NCBI RefSeq assembly: GCF_004135645.1
Contig: NZ_SDPW01000001.1
Span: forward strand, 2,170,001-2,234,000
Reading direction: 5' to 3'
DNA from: Senegalimassilia faecalis
GTDB taxonomy: Bacteria; Actinomycetota; Coriobacteriia; Coriobacteriales; Eggerthellaceae
DNA: 64,000 nt
Below, one piece after another: positions 25,733 through 35,074 of the stretch. The notes under the pieces are model-generated. The model saw only the letters and a program-made list of their open reading frames with translations, did no database searches and was not told where the DNA came from. Position 1 is the first letter of the stretch. Every line of letters begins with the position of its first letter. The translations under genes were made by a program, and so were the position numbers.

Positions 25733-27202
25733 CTACACGTAGTAGCGCGGCATGCGATGGGCGAAGGCGATGCACAGCTCGTGCGGGATGGTGCCGAGCG
25801 TGTCGCACATCTCCTCGATGGTGACCATGGCGTCGCCCTGCTGGCCGACGATGAGCACCTCGTCGCCCACCTGCGGGTCGATGCGGCGGCGGCGCGCGTA
25901 GCTGCGCAGGTCAACCTCGAACATGCACTGGTCCATGCAGATGTTGCCCACCTGGCGGCAGCGCACGCCGTCCACCAGGAAGTCGGTGCGGCCGGACAGC
26001 CCGCGACGCAAGCCGTCGCCGTAGCCCACCGGCACGGTGCAGATTTTCACGCTGCCGGGGCTGCGGTAGTTCAGCCCGTAGCTGACGCCTTCGCTCATGG
26101 GCACCAGACGCGTATCGGTGATGCGCGCGTGCACGCTCATGGCCGGCTTCAGCTCGATAAGCGGCGTGGTTTCGGGGCACGGCTGATAGCCGTACAGGCC
26201 GATGCCCAGGCGCACCATGTCGAAGCGCACGTCGGGGTAGCGGATGGCTGCCGCAGAATTCGCGCAGTGCACGATACCGGGGTTGATGCCGGCGGCGCGC
26301 AGGGCCTCGATGGCCTCAATGTAGCGCTTCGCCTGGATCTGGAAGTCAAGCGTTTCGGGGCAGTCGGCCGTGGCGAAGTGCGTGAATACGCCTTCGAGCT
26401 CAAGCGCGCGGTGGAAGCCCACCTGGTGCATGAACGTGACAACCTCGTCCCAACGCACGCCGATGCGGTTCATGCCCGTGTTCACGGCAAGATGGAACGG
26501 CGCGCGCAGGCCCATGGAGTCGGCGGCCTCGGCGTATTTGATGGCGAACTCCGACGAGTAGACCGCCGGCATGATCTTGTACGCAAGCAACAGCGGGATA
26601 GCGCTTGCCGGCGGCTCGGCCAGCATAAGGATTGGCGCGTTGACCAGACCTTCGCGCAGCTGAATGCCCTCGTCGACCGTGGCAACGCCCAGGTAGTCGG
26701 CGCCGGAGTTCAGCGCCGTCTTCGCCACGCGCACCGCGCCGTGGCCGTACGCGTCGGCCTTCACGACCGCCATCATGTGGCGGCCCGAGCCGATCATCTT
26801 CTTCACGGCCGAGGCGTTGTGGCGGATGGCGTTCAAGTCGATTTCCAGCCACGCCCAGCGGCGGTCCTTCTCGGGGATGGTTGCCAGCTTTTCGGGGTCG
26901 AACTCCACGTGGCCCTCCGCGGCGTCAACGGCGGCGGCGTAGGCGGCAGCGGCTTCCTCGTGGTCACGGTTGTATTGGAACGCGCCGCGCACCTCGTTGG
27001 CCGCGTCGGCAGCTGCCTCACGATCGGTCAGGTAGCTGTTCGCGCCGCGGCGAGGCGCGGGCTGGACGGGCGCGGGACGACCGGCATGGGCGGCGCGCTG
27101 CGCCTCGCGCTCGCGAATGGCGTCCGCGGCGCTTTCCGTGCCCGGCTGCTTGCGGAACGCGAAGCCGGTGAATCCGTTGGGGAGCTCTGTGTTGTCTGCC
27201 AT
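25733..27202 (-). CDS. alr: Alanine racemase with N-terminal extension
   Basis: Interconverts L- and D-alanine with PLP for peptidoglycan. Racemase core from about residue 115: WLEIDLNAIRHNASAVKK, PLP-lysine motif MAVVKADAYGHGAV, VNTGMNRIGVRWDEV, HCANSAAAIRYPDVRFDMVR, catalytic Tyr region SEGVSYGLNYRSPG, and the final AHRMPRYYV. At 489 residues it is about 110 longer than usual. The extra N-terminus (FAFRKQPGTESAADAIRERE, RREGANSYLTDREAAADA-like) is charged and has no fold I recognise. ATG 27202; stop TAG. Confidence 0.94.
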   Translation of the reverse strand: MADNTELPNGFTGFAFRKQPGTESAADAIREREAQRAAHAGRPAPVQPAPRRGANSYLTDREAAADAANEVRGAFQYNRDHEEAAAAYAAAVDAAEGHVEFDPEKLATIPEKDRRWAWLEIDLNAIRHNASAVKKMIGSGRHMMAVVKADAYGHGAVRVAKTALNSGADYLGVATVDEGIQLREGLVNAPILMLAEPPASAIPLLLAYKIMPAVYSSEFAIKYAEAADSMGLRAPFHLAVNTGMNRIGVRWDEVVTFMHQVGFHRALELEGVFTHFATADCPETLDFQIQAKRYIEAIEALRAAGINPGIVHCANSAAAIRYPDVRFDMVRLGIGLYGYQPCPETTPLIELKPAMSVHARITDTRLVPMSEGVSYGLNYRSPGSVKICTVPVGYGDGLRRGLSGRTDFLVDGVRCRQVGNICMDQCMFEVDLRSYARRRRIDPQVGDEVLIVGQQGDAMVTIEEMCDTLGTIPHELCIAFAHRMPRYYV

Positions 27203-27787
27203 GTTCTATACCCTCTTGAACCTTTTCGATATCCCCCGAAGCGCGATGCAGAAAAAGCCGATCAAGCCGCACAGGGCGTTTGAACAGGGCTGCTACCTGC
27301 GATTATGGAACGCGTTGGCCGGCTTGTGGCCGCGGCGTGCCGCGCGCTTGGGCGATTTCCCATTTGAGCGCACACCAGTATAGCACTGGCAAGCCGCCGC
27401 ACCCGGGCCGCAAACGATTGGCACAAAAGCGCTAACGCACGCAAACGGGCCGTCCAAGGTTCGGCCAAGCACTGGGCAAGCCGGCTGCAACGGCGCCCGA
27501 CGGCAATTGAGACCTGCAGCAAATTTTGCAGTCAGAAGCGCAGGAGGGCGCCCGGACGACCCGTCCGCACCTCCCCAGCTTCAGCAACCCCGCCTTCGCC
27601 GCAAAGTGCAAGCGAAAAGTCGAAGCAACAGTGCACGCGGGCGGACCGTCGAACCTAACAGCGACCTTGCGTTTGCAAGCGAAGGCCGCGGAATTCGCCC
27701 ATTGGTGTTATGGTGGAACCCAACAATTGCGCGCAGGCTGTCGAGCATTTTGCGCGCCGGCTGAGGTCACACGGAACGGAGAACGCC
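27203..27787. other. 585-bp spacer between divergent genes
   Basis: Lies between the starts of alr (minus) and the zinc-ribbon gene (plus). It must hold both promoters, but I find no convincing -35/-10 pair and no gene. Confidence 0.4.
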
Positions 27788-28483
27788 ATGCACTGCCCCA
27801 ACTGCGGAAACGACAACATTGCCGAAGCGAAATTCTGCACGAACTGCGGCACGCCGCTTGCTGCCGCAGCGAGCGCGGCGGGCGCGGCGCAAGCCGATGG
27901 CGCGCCAACGGCGCCGGCAGCCTACCAACAGGAAGGCAACGCGGCGAGCGTGGACGCGGACACCCCTAGCCCGGCAGCAGGAGCAGCGCCGCAAGCCGAT
28001 TATCAGCAGCAACAGCCCTACGCTGCGCCAAAATACGCATCGCCGGGGTTTGCCGCTGCCAGCCAGTCCGCTGCCGAGCAAAACGCTGGCGCATATGGGA
28101 CGTCCACGCCGGGGTGCGGTTCGCCCAACGGCGCGGCGCCTGGTCAACCGACTTCGCCATACGCAGGCGCAGCGCAACAACCGGGATATTCGTACGGGGC
28201 ACCTGCGCAGCCCGGCAGCTATGCGCCCGCCAGCGCGCCGGTGTACGTTGTTGACGACTCCGACAAGACGCTGCGCATGGTTGCCTTCGTGTTCTGCCTG
28301 ATCAGCACCCTTATTTCCGCCCTTGCAATCCTGCCGCTCATTTGGATGATTCCCATGACCGTGCACTGTTGGGGTATCTACAAAGGCACGAAGCCTAACA
28401 CCGTGCTGTTCGGCGTGTGCACGCTTATCTTCTGCAGCCTGGTCAGCGGCATCCTGCTGCTGATTTCCAACAAGGACCAGTAA
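27788..28483 (+). CDS. Zinc-ribbon membrane protein
   Basis: 231 residues. The N-terminus MHCPNCGNDNIAEAKFCTNCG is a CxxC...CxxC zinc ribbon. Residues about 25-165 are an Ala/Pro/Gln/Tyr-rich disordered region, then two membrane helices (LRMVAFVFCLISTLISALAI; LFGVCTLIFCSLVSGILLLI) with WMIPMTVHCWGIYKG between. Domain order resembles small membrane zinc-ribbon proteins widespread in Actinomycetota, without known function. ATG 27788 is chosen because the zinc ribbon begins there. Stop TAA. Confidence 0.8.
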   Translation: MHCPNCGNDNIAEAKFCTNCGTPLAAAASAAGAAQADGAPTAPAAYQQEGNAASVDADTPSPAAGAAPQADYQQQQPYAAPKYASPGFAAASQSAAEQNAGAYGTSTPGCGSPNGAAPGQPTSPYAGAAQQPGYSYGAPAQPGSYAPASAPVYVVDDSDKTLRMVAFVFCLISTLISALAILPLIWMIPMTVHCWGIYKGTKPNTVLFGVCTLIFCSLVSGILLLISNKDQ

Positions 28484-28506
28484 GCGGAAAGAGGATACCT
28501 TCTCGA

Positions 28507-28566
28507 CGCGTTCAGCTTCTCGAAAAGATAGCCACTCTTTGCCATTTTCCCGAAAAGCTGAACGCG
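28507..28566. repeat. Inverted repeat after the zinc-ribbon gene
   Basis: CGCGTTCAGCTTCTCGAAAA and its near-complement ending CGAAAAGCTGAACGCG, with an AT-rich loop. It may terminate the zinc-ribbon gene. The rest of the 480-bp gap 28484-28963 holds a second hairpin (GAAGGGGGCG ... CGCCCCTTC, 28785-28820) and no gene. Confidence 0.6.
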
Positions 28567-28963
28567 CGCGATGATGCCATCGGCGTTTTTGCACGATTTT
28601 GTTTCCCCCGCTCATGAGCGCGTAGAGGTAATATAGCGTTCATTACACAGATAGCTTCGTTTATTCCATCACAGGTGGTGTATCGAGGAGCAGACGAGCG
28701 ATTGATTTTCAACTTCTCGGATTTTTGCCCAACAATGGACGATTTCGCGCGATTCTGAATGCGAATCAACGGCACAAATACCACGAAGGGGGCGCCGCGC
28801 ATGTGCGACGCCCCTTCGAACTTGCTTACTTACTGACCACGCGACACCTTGCAAACGCGCGCGGCGCCTTGTGAGCACATGCGGCGAATCTCGAGCACAC
28901 ATGCCCAACGCTTGCACCACCGCACGCCTCAAACCACCATCGATAATCAGCAGGTAGCACGGC

Positions 28964-29461
28964 TTAGTGGCCGCCGCCGGCCATCATCTTGACAGCGTGC
29001 GGCAGGGCTGCCACGATGCCGTCCCAGTTCTCGCGCGCGGCTTTCTCGCTGCCCGGCAGGTTCACCACCAGGTGCGTTCCGCGCTGCATGCACAGCGCGC
29101 GCGACAGCATGGCGAACGGCGTGATGGCCAGGCTGTGGGCGCGCATGGCCTCGGCGATGCCAGGCACGTTGCGGTCGCACACGGCCTGCGTGGCCTCGGG
29201 CGTGACGTCGCGCAGCGAAAGGCCGCTGCCGCCGCACGTCAGCACGATGTCGGCGTCGATTTCGTCGCACGCTTCCACGATGGCAGCGCTGATCTGCGAC
29301 ACCTCGTCCTTCACCACCACGTGGCTTTTGCACTCCCAGCCGTTGTTGGCGATAAGCTGCTCAAGCGCCGCGCCGGCCGTGTCCTGCTTCATGCCGCGCG
29401 TGTCCGAGCACGTGATAATGGCGAACGTCAGCGGCGCTGCCTCATGATTGTGTTCGTGCAT
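28964..29461 (-). CDS. moaB: MoaB/MogA-type molybdenum cofactor biosynthesis protein
   Basis: 165 residues from ATG 29461 (AAAGGAGAAG upstream); an in-frame upstream Met lacks a site. Adenylates molybdopterin before molybdate insertion. Motifs: FAIITCSDTRGMKQDTAG, the nucleotide/molybdopterin-binding VLTCGGSGLSLRDVTPEAT, and RGTHLVVNLPGSEKAARENW. The N-terminus MHEHNHEAA is unusually His-rich. MoaB and MogA are hard to separate by sequence. It is followed upstream by moeA on the same strand, consistent with the molybdoenzyme operons nearby. Stop TAA. Confidence 0.92.
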   Translation of the reverse strand: MHEHNHEAAPLTFAIITCSDTRGMKQDTAGAALEQLIANNGWECKSHVVVKDEVSQISAAIVEACDEIDADIVLTCGGSGLSLRDVTPEATQAVCDRNVPGIAEAMRAHSLAITPFAMLSRALCMQRGTHLVVNLPGSEKAARENWDGIVAALPHAVKMMAGGGH

Positions 29462-29634
29462 GTGCTTCTCCTTTTGATAATGGGGAAAGACCAGCCAACC
29501 AGGCAAGGCAGACACGGAAGAAGTCGAACGTCAACCACGTTCGTGCCGCCAGCTTGTTCAGCTGGCCTCAAGATGCAAATCCGCCGCTTGGCAAGCGGGC
29601 GAAAACTCGCACACCAAGCGGCGTAAAACACCAG

Positions 29635-30891
29635 CTAAATGGCCACGTCTTCGCTGACGTCGAGCAGGATGCACTCGATTTCGCTGCCGGCGGTGCGGCC
29701 CTCGAAGCCCTCGGGCATGATGGCCAGACAATTGCTGCGCTGGATGACGCCGAACAAACCCGAGCTTTGGTTCTTCGCCGGCTCCACCACGTAAGCGCCG
29801 TCGGCGTCTTTCGTGAGCGTGGCGCGCAGGTAGATGCGGCGCGGGTCCTTCTTCTTCGTGTCGCGCGAAAGGCGCGCCATCACGCGCGGGCGCGCCAAGT
29901 TCGTGTAACCCTGCATCTTGCGCAGCGCCGGGCGGATGAGCATCTCGAACCCGCAGTAGGCCGCCGCGGGATTGCCGGGCAGGCCGAACACGGGCGTGCC
30001 GTTGACCAGGCCAAACGTTTGCGCTTTGCCCGGGCGCATGTTCACAAGCGTCATGAACAGCTGGCCGGTTTGCTCGACGCAGGGCTTGATGAAGTCGAAG
30101 TCGCCGTTCGACGCGCCGCCGCTGGTGACCACGAAGTCGTACTCGGCCGTTGCCGCCACCACCGCGGCCTTCAGCGCTTCAAGCGAGTCCTCCACGATGG
30201 GCAGCAGCGTGGGGATGGCGCCGGCCGCGCGAGCGGACGCCGACAGGGCATAGCCGTTCGAGTTGCGGATTTTGCCGGCGGTGGGCACCTCGGTGGGCGG
30301 CACCAGCTCGCTGCCGATGGAGATGATGGCCACGCGCGGGCGGCGCGGAACCGGCACCTCCGACACGCCGCAGCTGGCCAAAAAGCCCACGCCAGCAGCA
30401 TTGATGACCTCGCCCGCGTGTACAACGGCCTCGCCGGCGCGCGCTTCCTCGCCCGCCTCGCGCACGTTGTTGCGCAGCTTCACAGGGGCGTCGAACGCCA
30501 CGCGGCTGCCGGGGCGGCCGTCGCCTTCGACGTTGCGCACGATCTCGTACTTCACCACGGAATCGGCCGCGGCAGGCAGCGGCGCGCCGGTCATGATGCG
30601 CACGCACGCGCCGTCGGGGATTTCGCCGTCGAACGTGTCGCCCGCGGCAACTTCCGCGATAACGTCCAGCTCAACGGGGGTTTCCGGGCTGGCACCTTCC
30701 AGCTGCGCCGCGCGCACGGCGAACCCGTCCATAGCAGAGTGGGCAAACGGCGAGATATCGATATCGCTTTGCAGGTCGGTTGCCGCAACGCGACCCGCCG
30801 CGTCCAAAACCGGCACCGTTTCCGCAGGCAGCTGCGAAACGTGCGACAAAACCAGGTCGCGCGCTTGCTCGACCGAGATCATCTCCGGCAT
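29635..30891 (-). CDS. moeA: Molybdopterin molybdenumtransferase MoeA
   Basis: 418 residues; ATG 30891 with AAAGGAA. Inserts molybdate into adenylated molybdopterin. SPFAHSAMDGFAVRA, RIMTGAPLPAAADSVV, SIGSELVPPTEVPTAGKIRN, VVTSGGASNGDFDF, FGLPGNPAAAYCGFE and the C-terminal domain IV ending LLDVSEDVAI are all MoeA hallmarks. It is 170 bp upstream of moaB. A GCCGCTTGG/CCAAGCGGC hairpin lies just after its stop (29580-29622). Stop TAG. Confidence 0.96.
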   Translation of the reverse strand: MPEMISVEQARDLVLSHVSQLPAETVPVLDAAGRVAATDLQSDIDISPFAHSAMDGFAVRAAQLEGASPETPVELDVIAEVAAGDTFDGEIPDGACVRIMTGAPLPAAADSVVKYEIVRNVEGDGRPGSRVAFDAPVKLRNNVREAGEEARAGEAVVHAGEVINAAGVGFLASCGVSEVPVPRRPRVAIISIGSELVPPTEVPTAGKIRNSNGYALSASARAAGAIPTLLPIVEDSLEALKAAVVAATAEYDFVVTSGGASNGDFDFIKPCVEQTGQLFMTLVNMRPGKAQTFGLVNGTPVFGLPGNPAAAYCGFEMLIRPALRKMQGYTNLARPRVMARLSRDTKKKDPRRIYLRATLTKDADGAYVVEPAKNQSSGLFGVIQRSNCLAIMPEGFEGRTAGSEIECILLDVSEDVAI

Positions 30892-30990
30892 GACATTCCT
30901 TTCGAAAGCATTCAACAGTCCGCCCCGCATTATACCGCTTGCCGAATATAACGGCGCGCAAAGCATACCGAGAGTTGAAAAGTGCGACGT

Positions 30991-32256
30991 CTACTTCCCC
31001 GCCAGCATGCGGCAGGCCCATTGGGCAGCTACCATGCTGCCTTTGACCAGCACCGATTCGTCGATGGTGTAGTGGCAGCTGTGCTGCGGGTGCTCGGCGC
31101 CCACTGCGGGGTTGCGCGTGCCCACGAAGCAGAACACGCCGGGCACCAAGCGCAGGTACTCGCTGAAGTCCTCGCCGGAAAGCGTGCCGCGGTAGTCGGC
31201 CACGCCTTCGGCGCCGAGCGTGTCGAGCACGGCCTGGCGCGCCACCTCGGCGCACGCCGGATCGTTGGCAAGGCCGGCGTTACCCGGCTCGAACGCGAAC
31301 GTGGCCTTCGCGCCAAGCGCGTGCGCGCTGCGGCTGACGATATGCTCAAGGCGGTCGGGCACCTCGGCGCGCATCTGCTCGGACCACGTGCGCACCGTGC
31401 CCGTGAGCGTGGCGTGGCCGGCCATGACGTTGCGCGCCTCGCCGCCGTGGAACTCGCCCACGGTGACCACCACGGGTTCGAACGGCGAAACATCGCGGCT
31501 GACCAGCACTTGCAGCGCCATGACCATCTCGGCGCCCACCACCACGGCGTCGACGCCCTTGTGCGGCATGGAGCCGTGCGCGCTGACGCCCTCTATCTCA
31601 ATGTGGAACCAGTCGGTGTTCGCCATGCGCTGCCCGGGCGCGCACGACACGGTGCCGGCGGGCACTTCGCTCCAGATGTGCGCGCCGTAGATGGCGTCGA
31701 CGCCCTCGAGCGCGCCGGCTTCGATCATGGAAAGCGCGCCGATGGAGATTTCCTCGGCCGGCTGGAAGATGATGCGCACTTCGCCGACAAGCTGATCGGC
31801 AACGTCGCGCAGGATGCGCACGGCGCCGAGCATCATGGCCATGTGCGCATCGTGGCCGCACGCGTGCATGACGCCGGGGTTTTCGGACGCGAACGCCGCG
31901 CCCGTGTCCTCGGTGACGGGCAGCGCGTCCATATCGGCGCGCAGGGCCACGCGGTGCGCCGGGGTGCCGTCGGAGCCGTACGCGCCGGGCGCCGTGCCGC
32001 GGATGGTGGCGATTATGCCGTGGTTTTCAAGGCACGTGTGCTCAATGCCCAGGTCAGAAAGCTGTTTGCTCAGCAGCTGCTGCGTGTTTTCCTCGTTGCC
32101 CGACGTTTCGGGGAAGCGGTGGAACAGCCGGCGCGCGGCGATGACGTCGGCCTCGGCCGCGGCGCCAAGGGCGCGCACCTGCTGGACGGTCTTCGTTCCC
32201 GCAGCGGTTTCGTACGCCTGCGAGAATGCGGGACAAGCGGTGATGACGGCGGTCAT
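30991..32256 (-). CDS. M20-family amidohydrolase
   Basis: 421 residues, ATG 32256 (AAAGGAGCG). Metal-dependent hydrolase of N-acyl amino acids or aminobenzoyl-glutamate/hippurate type (M20D). Motifs: LFHRFPETSGNEENTQQ, HACGHDAHMAMML, FQPAEEISIGALSMIEAGAL, the dimerisation domain with VSAHGSMPHKGVDAVVVGAE, and GTLSGEDFSEYLRLVPGVFC. No signal peptide, so cytoplasmic. The natural substrate is not determinable. Single gene. Stop TAG. Confidence 0.92.
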   Translation of the reverse strand: MTAVITACPAFSQAYETAAGTKTVQQVRALGAAAEADVIAARRLFHRFPETSGNEENTQQLLSKQLSDLGIEHTCLENHGIIATIRGTAPGAYGSDGTPAHRVALRADMDALPVTEDTGAAFASENPGVMHACGHDAHMAMMLGAVRILRDVADQLVGEVRIIFQPAEEISIGALSMIEAGALEGVDAIYGAHIWSEVPAGTVSCAPGQRMANTDWFHIEIEGVSAHGSMPHKGVDAVVVGAEMVMALQVLVSRDVSPFEPVVVTVGEFHGGEARNVMAGHATLTGTVRTWSEQMRAEVPDRLEHIVSRSAHALGAKATFAFEPGNAGLANDPACAEVARQAVLDTLGAEGVADYRGTLSGEDFSEYLRLVPGVFCFVGTRNPAVGAEHPQHSCHYTIDESVLVKGSMVAAQWACRMLAGK

Positions 32257-32372
32257 GGCGCTCCTTTCGACGGGGCGGGTTGGCGAAGTGCGTTTCGGTA
32301 TTGGCTGCGTAGCGTACCACACGCATGTTGCCAGCGTGAGGCGCGCCGAAAAAATGCAAACTGCGCAGGTAC

Positions 32373-32876
32373 CTATTTCTCCAGTTCCTTCAGCATGGCG
32401 GCAATGTGGTGCTGCGCCAGCTCGAATTCGCCGCGCGCCGCCAGGGCCTTCACGATTTGCACCTGGTTGCGCAAGTCGTGGCGCAGCCGTGCCGGGCGCT
32501 CCATCTTCTCCACCGTTTCCTGATATTCGGCAAGATAGGCGTCAAGCTGGCTGCGCAGCGCGCGGGCGCGGTCGGCGTGGCGCGTGCTGATGATGGCGAC
32601 GAGCACCAGCCCGTCCACCGCAAGGCACAGCACCGCAAGCGCCACGCACGCCCACGACAGGTTCCAGTCGGCGCCGCAATAGCGCACCACCACCCAACAG
32701 CACAGAAACAGCAGCACGACCTGCAACAGCGGGAACAGGCCGAACGCCCAGTATTGCGACACCGCGCGGCGGCGCTGCCGCACGGCAACCACGGCAGCAA
32801 GCGCAAGCGCTGCCGCCAACGCTATAAAGCCCGAAACAATGGCAAACGCGGACGCGCCGGCAATTGCCCCGATCAC
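32373..32876 (-). CDS. AgrC/Spo0B-like membrane protein with H-box but no ATPase domain
   Basis: 167 residues. GTG 32876 overlaps the TGA of the preceding kinase gene (GTGA), with AAGGAGG 9 bases upstream. Three or four membrane helices fill residues 1-95, then a helical stretch AYLAEYQETVEKMERPA leads to RLRHDLRNQVQIVKALAARG, a textbook phospho-accepting H-box of AgrC/LytS-type kinases and Spo0B, and a second dimer helix. The chain ends there: N, D and G boxes are absent. Its neighbour has those boxes but lacks the His. A phosphotransfer subunit working with that neighbour and the LytTR regulator is the simplest reading. Stop TAG. Confidence 0.8.
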   Translation of the reverse strand: MIGAIAGASAFAIVSGFIALAAALALAAVVAVRQRRRAVSQYWAFGLFPLLQVVLLFLCCWVVVRYCGADWNLSWACVALAVLCLAVDGLVLVAIISTRHADRARALRSQLDAYLAEYQETVEKMERPARLRHDLRNQVQIVKALAARGEFELAQHHIAAMLKELEK

Positions 32877-33988
32877 AGCGCATCGCCTCCTTCGGTATGC
32901 AAAATGACGCGCACATGGTAGCGGCCCCGTTCGTTTTGGACTATGACCTGGCCATCGTGGCGCTCGGCGATGTTGTTCACAATACCGCGGCCCCATCCGT
33001 GCAGCGCGTGCACGTTGGGAACAGCAGGCGAAGCCGGCACGGAAGCGGAGGCCGCGTCGGCCGGGACTTCGCCGTTTGCGGCACGGCGAGCGTTCGCGCG
33101 GTGCGGCGAACTTGCGGTTTCGGGCTTTTCGCCAGCGACAGAGGCTGCGAGAGAGCAATCTTTGCCGCTGGATTTCACCGCAGGCGCACCCGCAGGCGCG
33201 GGGATGTCGTGCGCGGAATCATCGGATGCGCAGCTGTTCTCCACGTCCACCACGAAATAGCGGCCCCATATGCGAGCCGCCACGCTGACGTAGCGCTGAT
33301 CAGGCGCAACGAGACGGCACGCCGTCAACGCGTTATCGATAAGGTTTGAAAACACCGCACAGATCTCGGCACTGGGCAAGGCCAGGTCAAGCGGTATGTT
33401 TAGCTGCGCCACAAACCGCACACCAAGTTCGCGCGCATCGGCCAGTTTCAAGCGCACAAGCGCATCGATTGCCGGATGGGCGCAATAGCGAGCCCGCGAA
33501 CCACCGGCAGCGTTGATCGCCCGGTCGAGGTTTTCCCCGGCTTCCGCCGCACGGCGTTCGCGCAAATCCGCCTCGGCCGCGTACAACTGCTCGCGAACAC
33601 GCTGGCCGATGCGGTCAGCTTCTTCGCCTTCATGCGCGGAGCGCTCACGCAAAAACTTTTGCGTGGTCAGCTCATCCTCCAATTCGCGCACCTGCTCGGC
33701 GGCTTGCGCGCGAAAGCATGCATCGCGCAAACCCTGAAACAGCAGCATATCGACAGGCCCGCACGCGATGCCCACGACGGCAATCACCGCCACCGGCGCG
33801 GACGGCGCCGCATAGGCCGCAGCGGCGCCCAGCGCGAACAGCACCAAGCACAGCTGGCTTGTGGGAAACAACAAGCTGAGCAGGCGGCGCCACCAAACAA
33901 CACCGTGCAGCTTGCGCTGGCAAAACGCCGCAATGACCAGCAGATATACAGTTAGGCAGATAGCGATGAGAAGCGCCGGGGAAAGCAC
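32873..33988 (-). CDS. GHKL-ATPase sensor kinase lacking the H-box histidine
   Basis: 371 residues. About three N-terminal helices (LLIAICLTVYLLVIAAF and two more, residues 2-85), a coiled coil (95-165), then a GHKL ATPase: YCAHPAIDALVRLKLADARE, N-box CAVFSNLIDNALTAC, D-box-like YFVVDVENS and G-box HGWGRGIVNNIAERHDGQVIV. In AgrC-type kinases a RHDxxNH box should precede the N-box; here the equivalent helix reads ADRIGQRVREQLYAAEADLR with no His. An Ala/Ser/Pro-rich insert of about 75 residues interrupts the ATPase domain. Middle gene of the operon: 12 bp after the regulator, overlapping the H-box protein. Stop TGA. Confidence 0.85.
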   Translation of the reverse strand: MLSPALLIAICLTVYLLVIAAFCQRKLHGVVWWRRLLSLLFPTSQLCLVLFALGAAAAYAAPSAPVAVIAVVGIACGPVDMLLFQGLRDACFRAQAAEQVRELEDELTTQKFLRERSAHEGEEADRIGQRVREQLYAAEADLRERRAAEAGENLDRAINAAGGSRARYCAHPAIDALVRLKLADARELGVRFVAQLNIPLDLALPSAEICAVFSNLIDNALTACRLVAPDQRYVSVAARIWGRYFVVDVENSCASDDSAHDIPAPAGAPAVKSSGKDCSLAASVAGEKPETASSPHRANARRAANGEVPADAASASVPASPAVPNVHALHGWGRGIVNNIAERHDGQVIVQNERGRYHVRVILHTEGGDAL

Positions 33989-34000
33989 GGACCGCCCCTG

Positions 34001-34726
34001 CTATTGGGCGTTCAGCCCAACGTAGCGGTAAAACAGGTCGCGAATGACCTTGCGCTGGCGCTGGCTGACCGGCACCTCGACGCCCGAGCGTAGAAGCACG
34101 CTGGCCGTGCGCAACTCGGAAATGTGCGCCATGTTCACGATGTAGCTTTTATGGCACTGCACGAAATCGTCGGGCAGCATGTCGATCATCTGGCCAAGCG
34201 TGGCGTAGGTTTCAAGCACTTCGCCGGGCGCGGCGTACAGCCGCACCTTGCGGCGGTCGCTTTCGATGTACTCGATTTCGGCAGGGTTGAGCATGGTGAC
34301 CGCGCCGCCGTGCTGAATGGCAACGGGCGTGTAATCCGTTCCCTGCAGGTTTTTCAGCGCCTTGTCGATAGCCGCGTTGAAATCCGCCTGCTTGATGGGT
34401 TTGAGCAGGAAATACGCATGCTCGGTTTCGTAAACGGGCGTGCAGTACTCGATGTGGCCGGAGATATAGACGACCTGCGTGCCGCTACCGGCCGGGAAAT
34501 GACGTCGCACCAAATCGATGCCGGTAGGCTTGCCGTCACCTAAGCTGATGTCGCACAGGAACACGTCGATATGGTCACCGGAAGCGATAAGTGCCTCAAG
34601 GGTAGCAATACTTGAAATGATGTCGACATTCAAACAATCGGCCCCGGGATACTGAGCCAGCATGTCGCGAAGAACATCCTGATATTCGATGTTGTCTTCC
34701 AACGCAAGAAGATGAAACGTTCCCAC
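34001..34726 (-). CDS. LytTR-family response regulator
   Basis: 241 residues from GTG 34726, with GGAGC 8 bases upstream; longer in-frame starts lack sites and homology. Receiver domain: FHLLALEDNIEYQDVLRDML, phospho-acceptor region DVFLCDISLGDGKPTG, TQVVYISGHIEY and the switch Lys in YFLLKPI. The LytTR DNA-binding domain has EIEYIESDRRKVRLY, YATLGQMIDMLPDDFVQCHKSYIVNM. Such regulators bind direct repeats of about 9 bp; none is certain nearby. First gene of the three-gene signalling operon. Its targets are unknown. Stop TAG. Confidence 0.93.
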   Translation of the reverse strand: MGTFHLLALEDNIEYQDVLRDMLAQYPGADCLNVDIISSIATLEALIASGDHIDVFLCDISLGDGKPTGIDLVRRHFPAGSGTQVVYISGHIEYCTPVYETEHAYFLLKPIKQADFNAAIDKALKNLQGTDYTPVAIQHGGAVTMLNPAEIEYIESDRRKVRLYAAPGEVLETYATLGQMIDMLPDDFVQCHKSYIVNMAHISELRTASVLLRSGVEVPVSQRQRKVIRDLFYRYVGLNAQ

Positions 34727-35061
34727 CGATTTGCTCCCTGTTTTAGTCCCAAGCACGGGTCTTTTCGAATTGCCCGCACGTTCCTTTGTCCTAGGTCGAA
34801 GTATACGACAGTTAAATTGAGACCCCCCCCCCGCAATCTTCCAATCGGTAAAAAACTCCTGATAGACGACTTGAACGCAGCGTTTTTTGTAGTGAGCGAA
34901 AATACGTTCAGCAAAATTGTCACCTAATGCAAAATGCATGATTTCACGAAGAGGCCTTGCAAGGCGAGCGCGCAACCTACACGCCAAGCGACAATACGAA
35001 CAGGTGGTGCTTGTGGTGTGAATATCGCCGGCAGGGCACGGACGGCGGTGAGCGGCATCTC
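34727..35061. other. Spacer between the signalling operon and the flippase gene
   Basis: Contains an unusual run of ten C (34831-34840) and AT-rich stretches that could hold the regulator promoter. No gene recognised. Confidence 0.4.
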
Positions 35062-35067
35062 TATAAT
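35062..35067 (+). promoter_or_regulatory. -10 box for a probably leaderless flippase mRNA
   Basis: A perfect TATAAT ends 7 bases before ATG 35075, so the transcript would begin at or next to the start codon, leaving no room for a ribosome site. The -35 is weak. Confidence 0.5.
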
Positions 35068-35074
35068 ACGTGGG

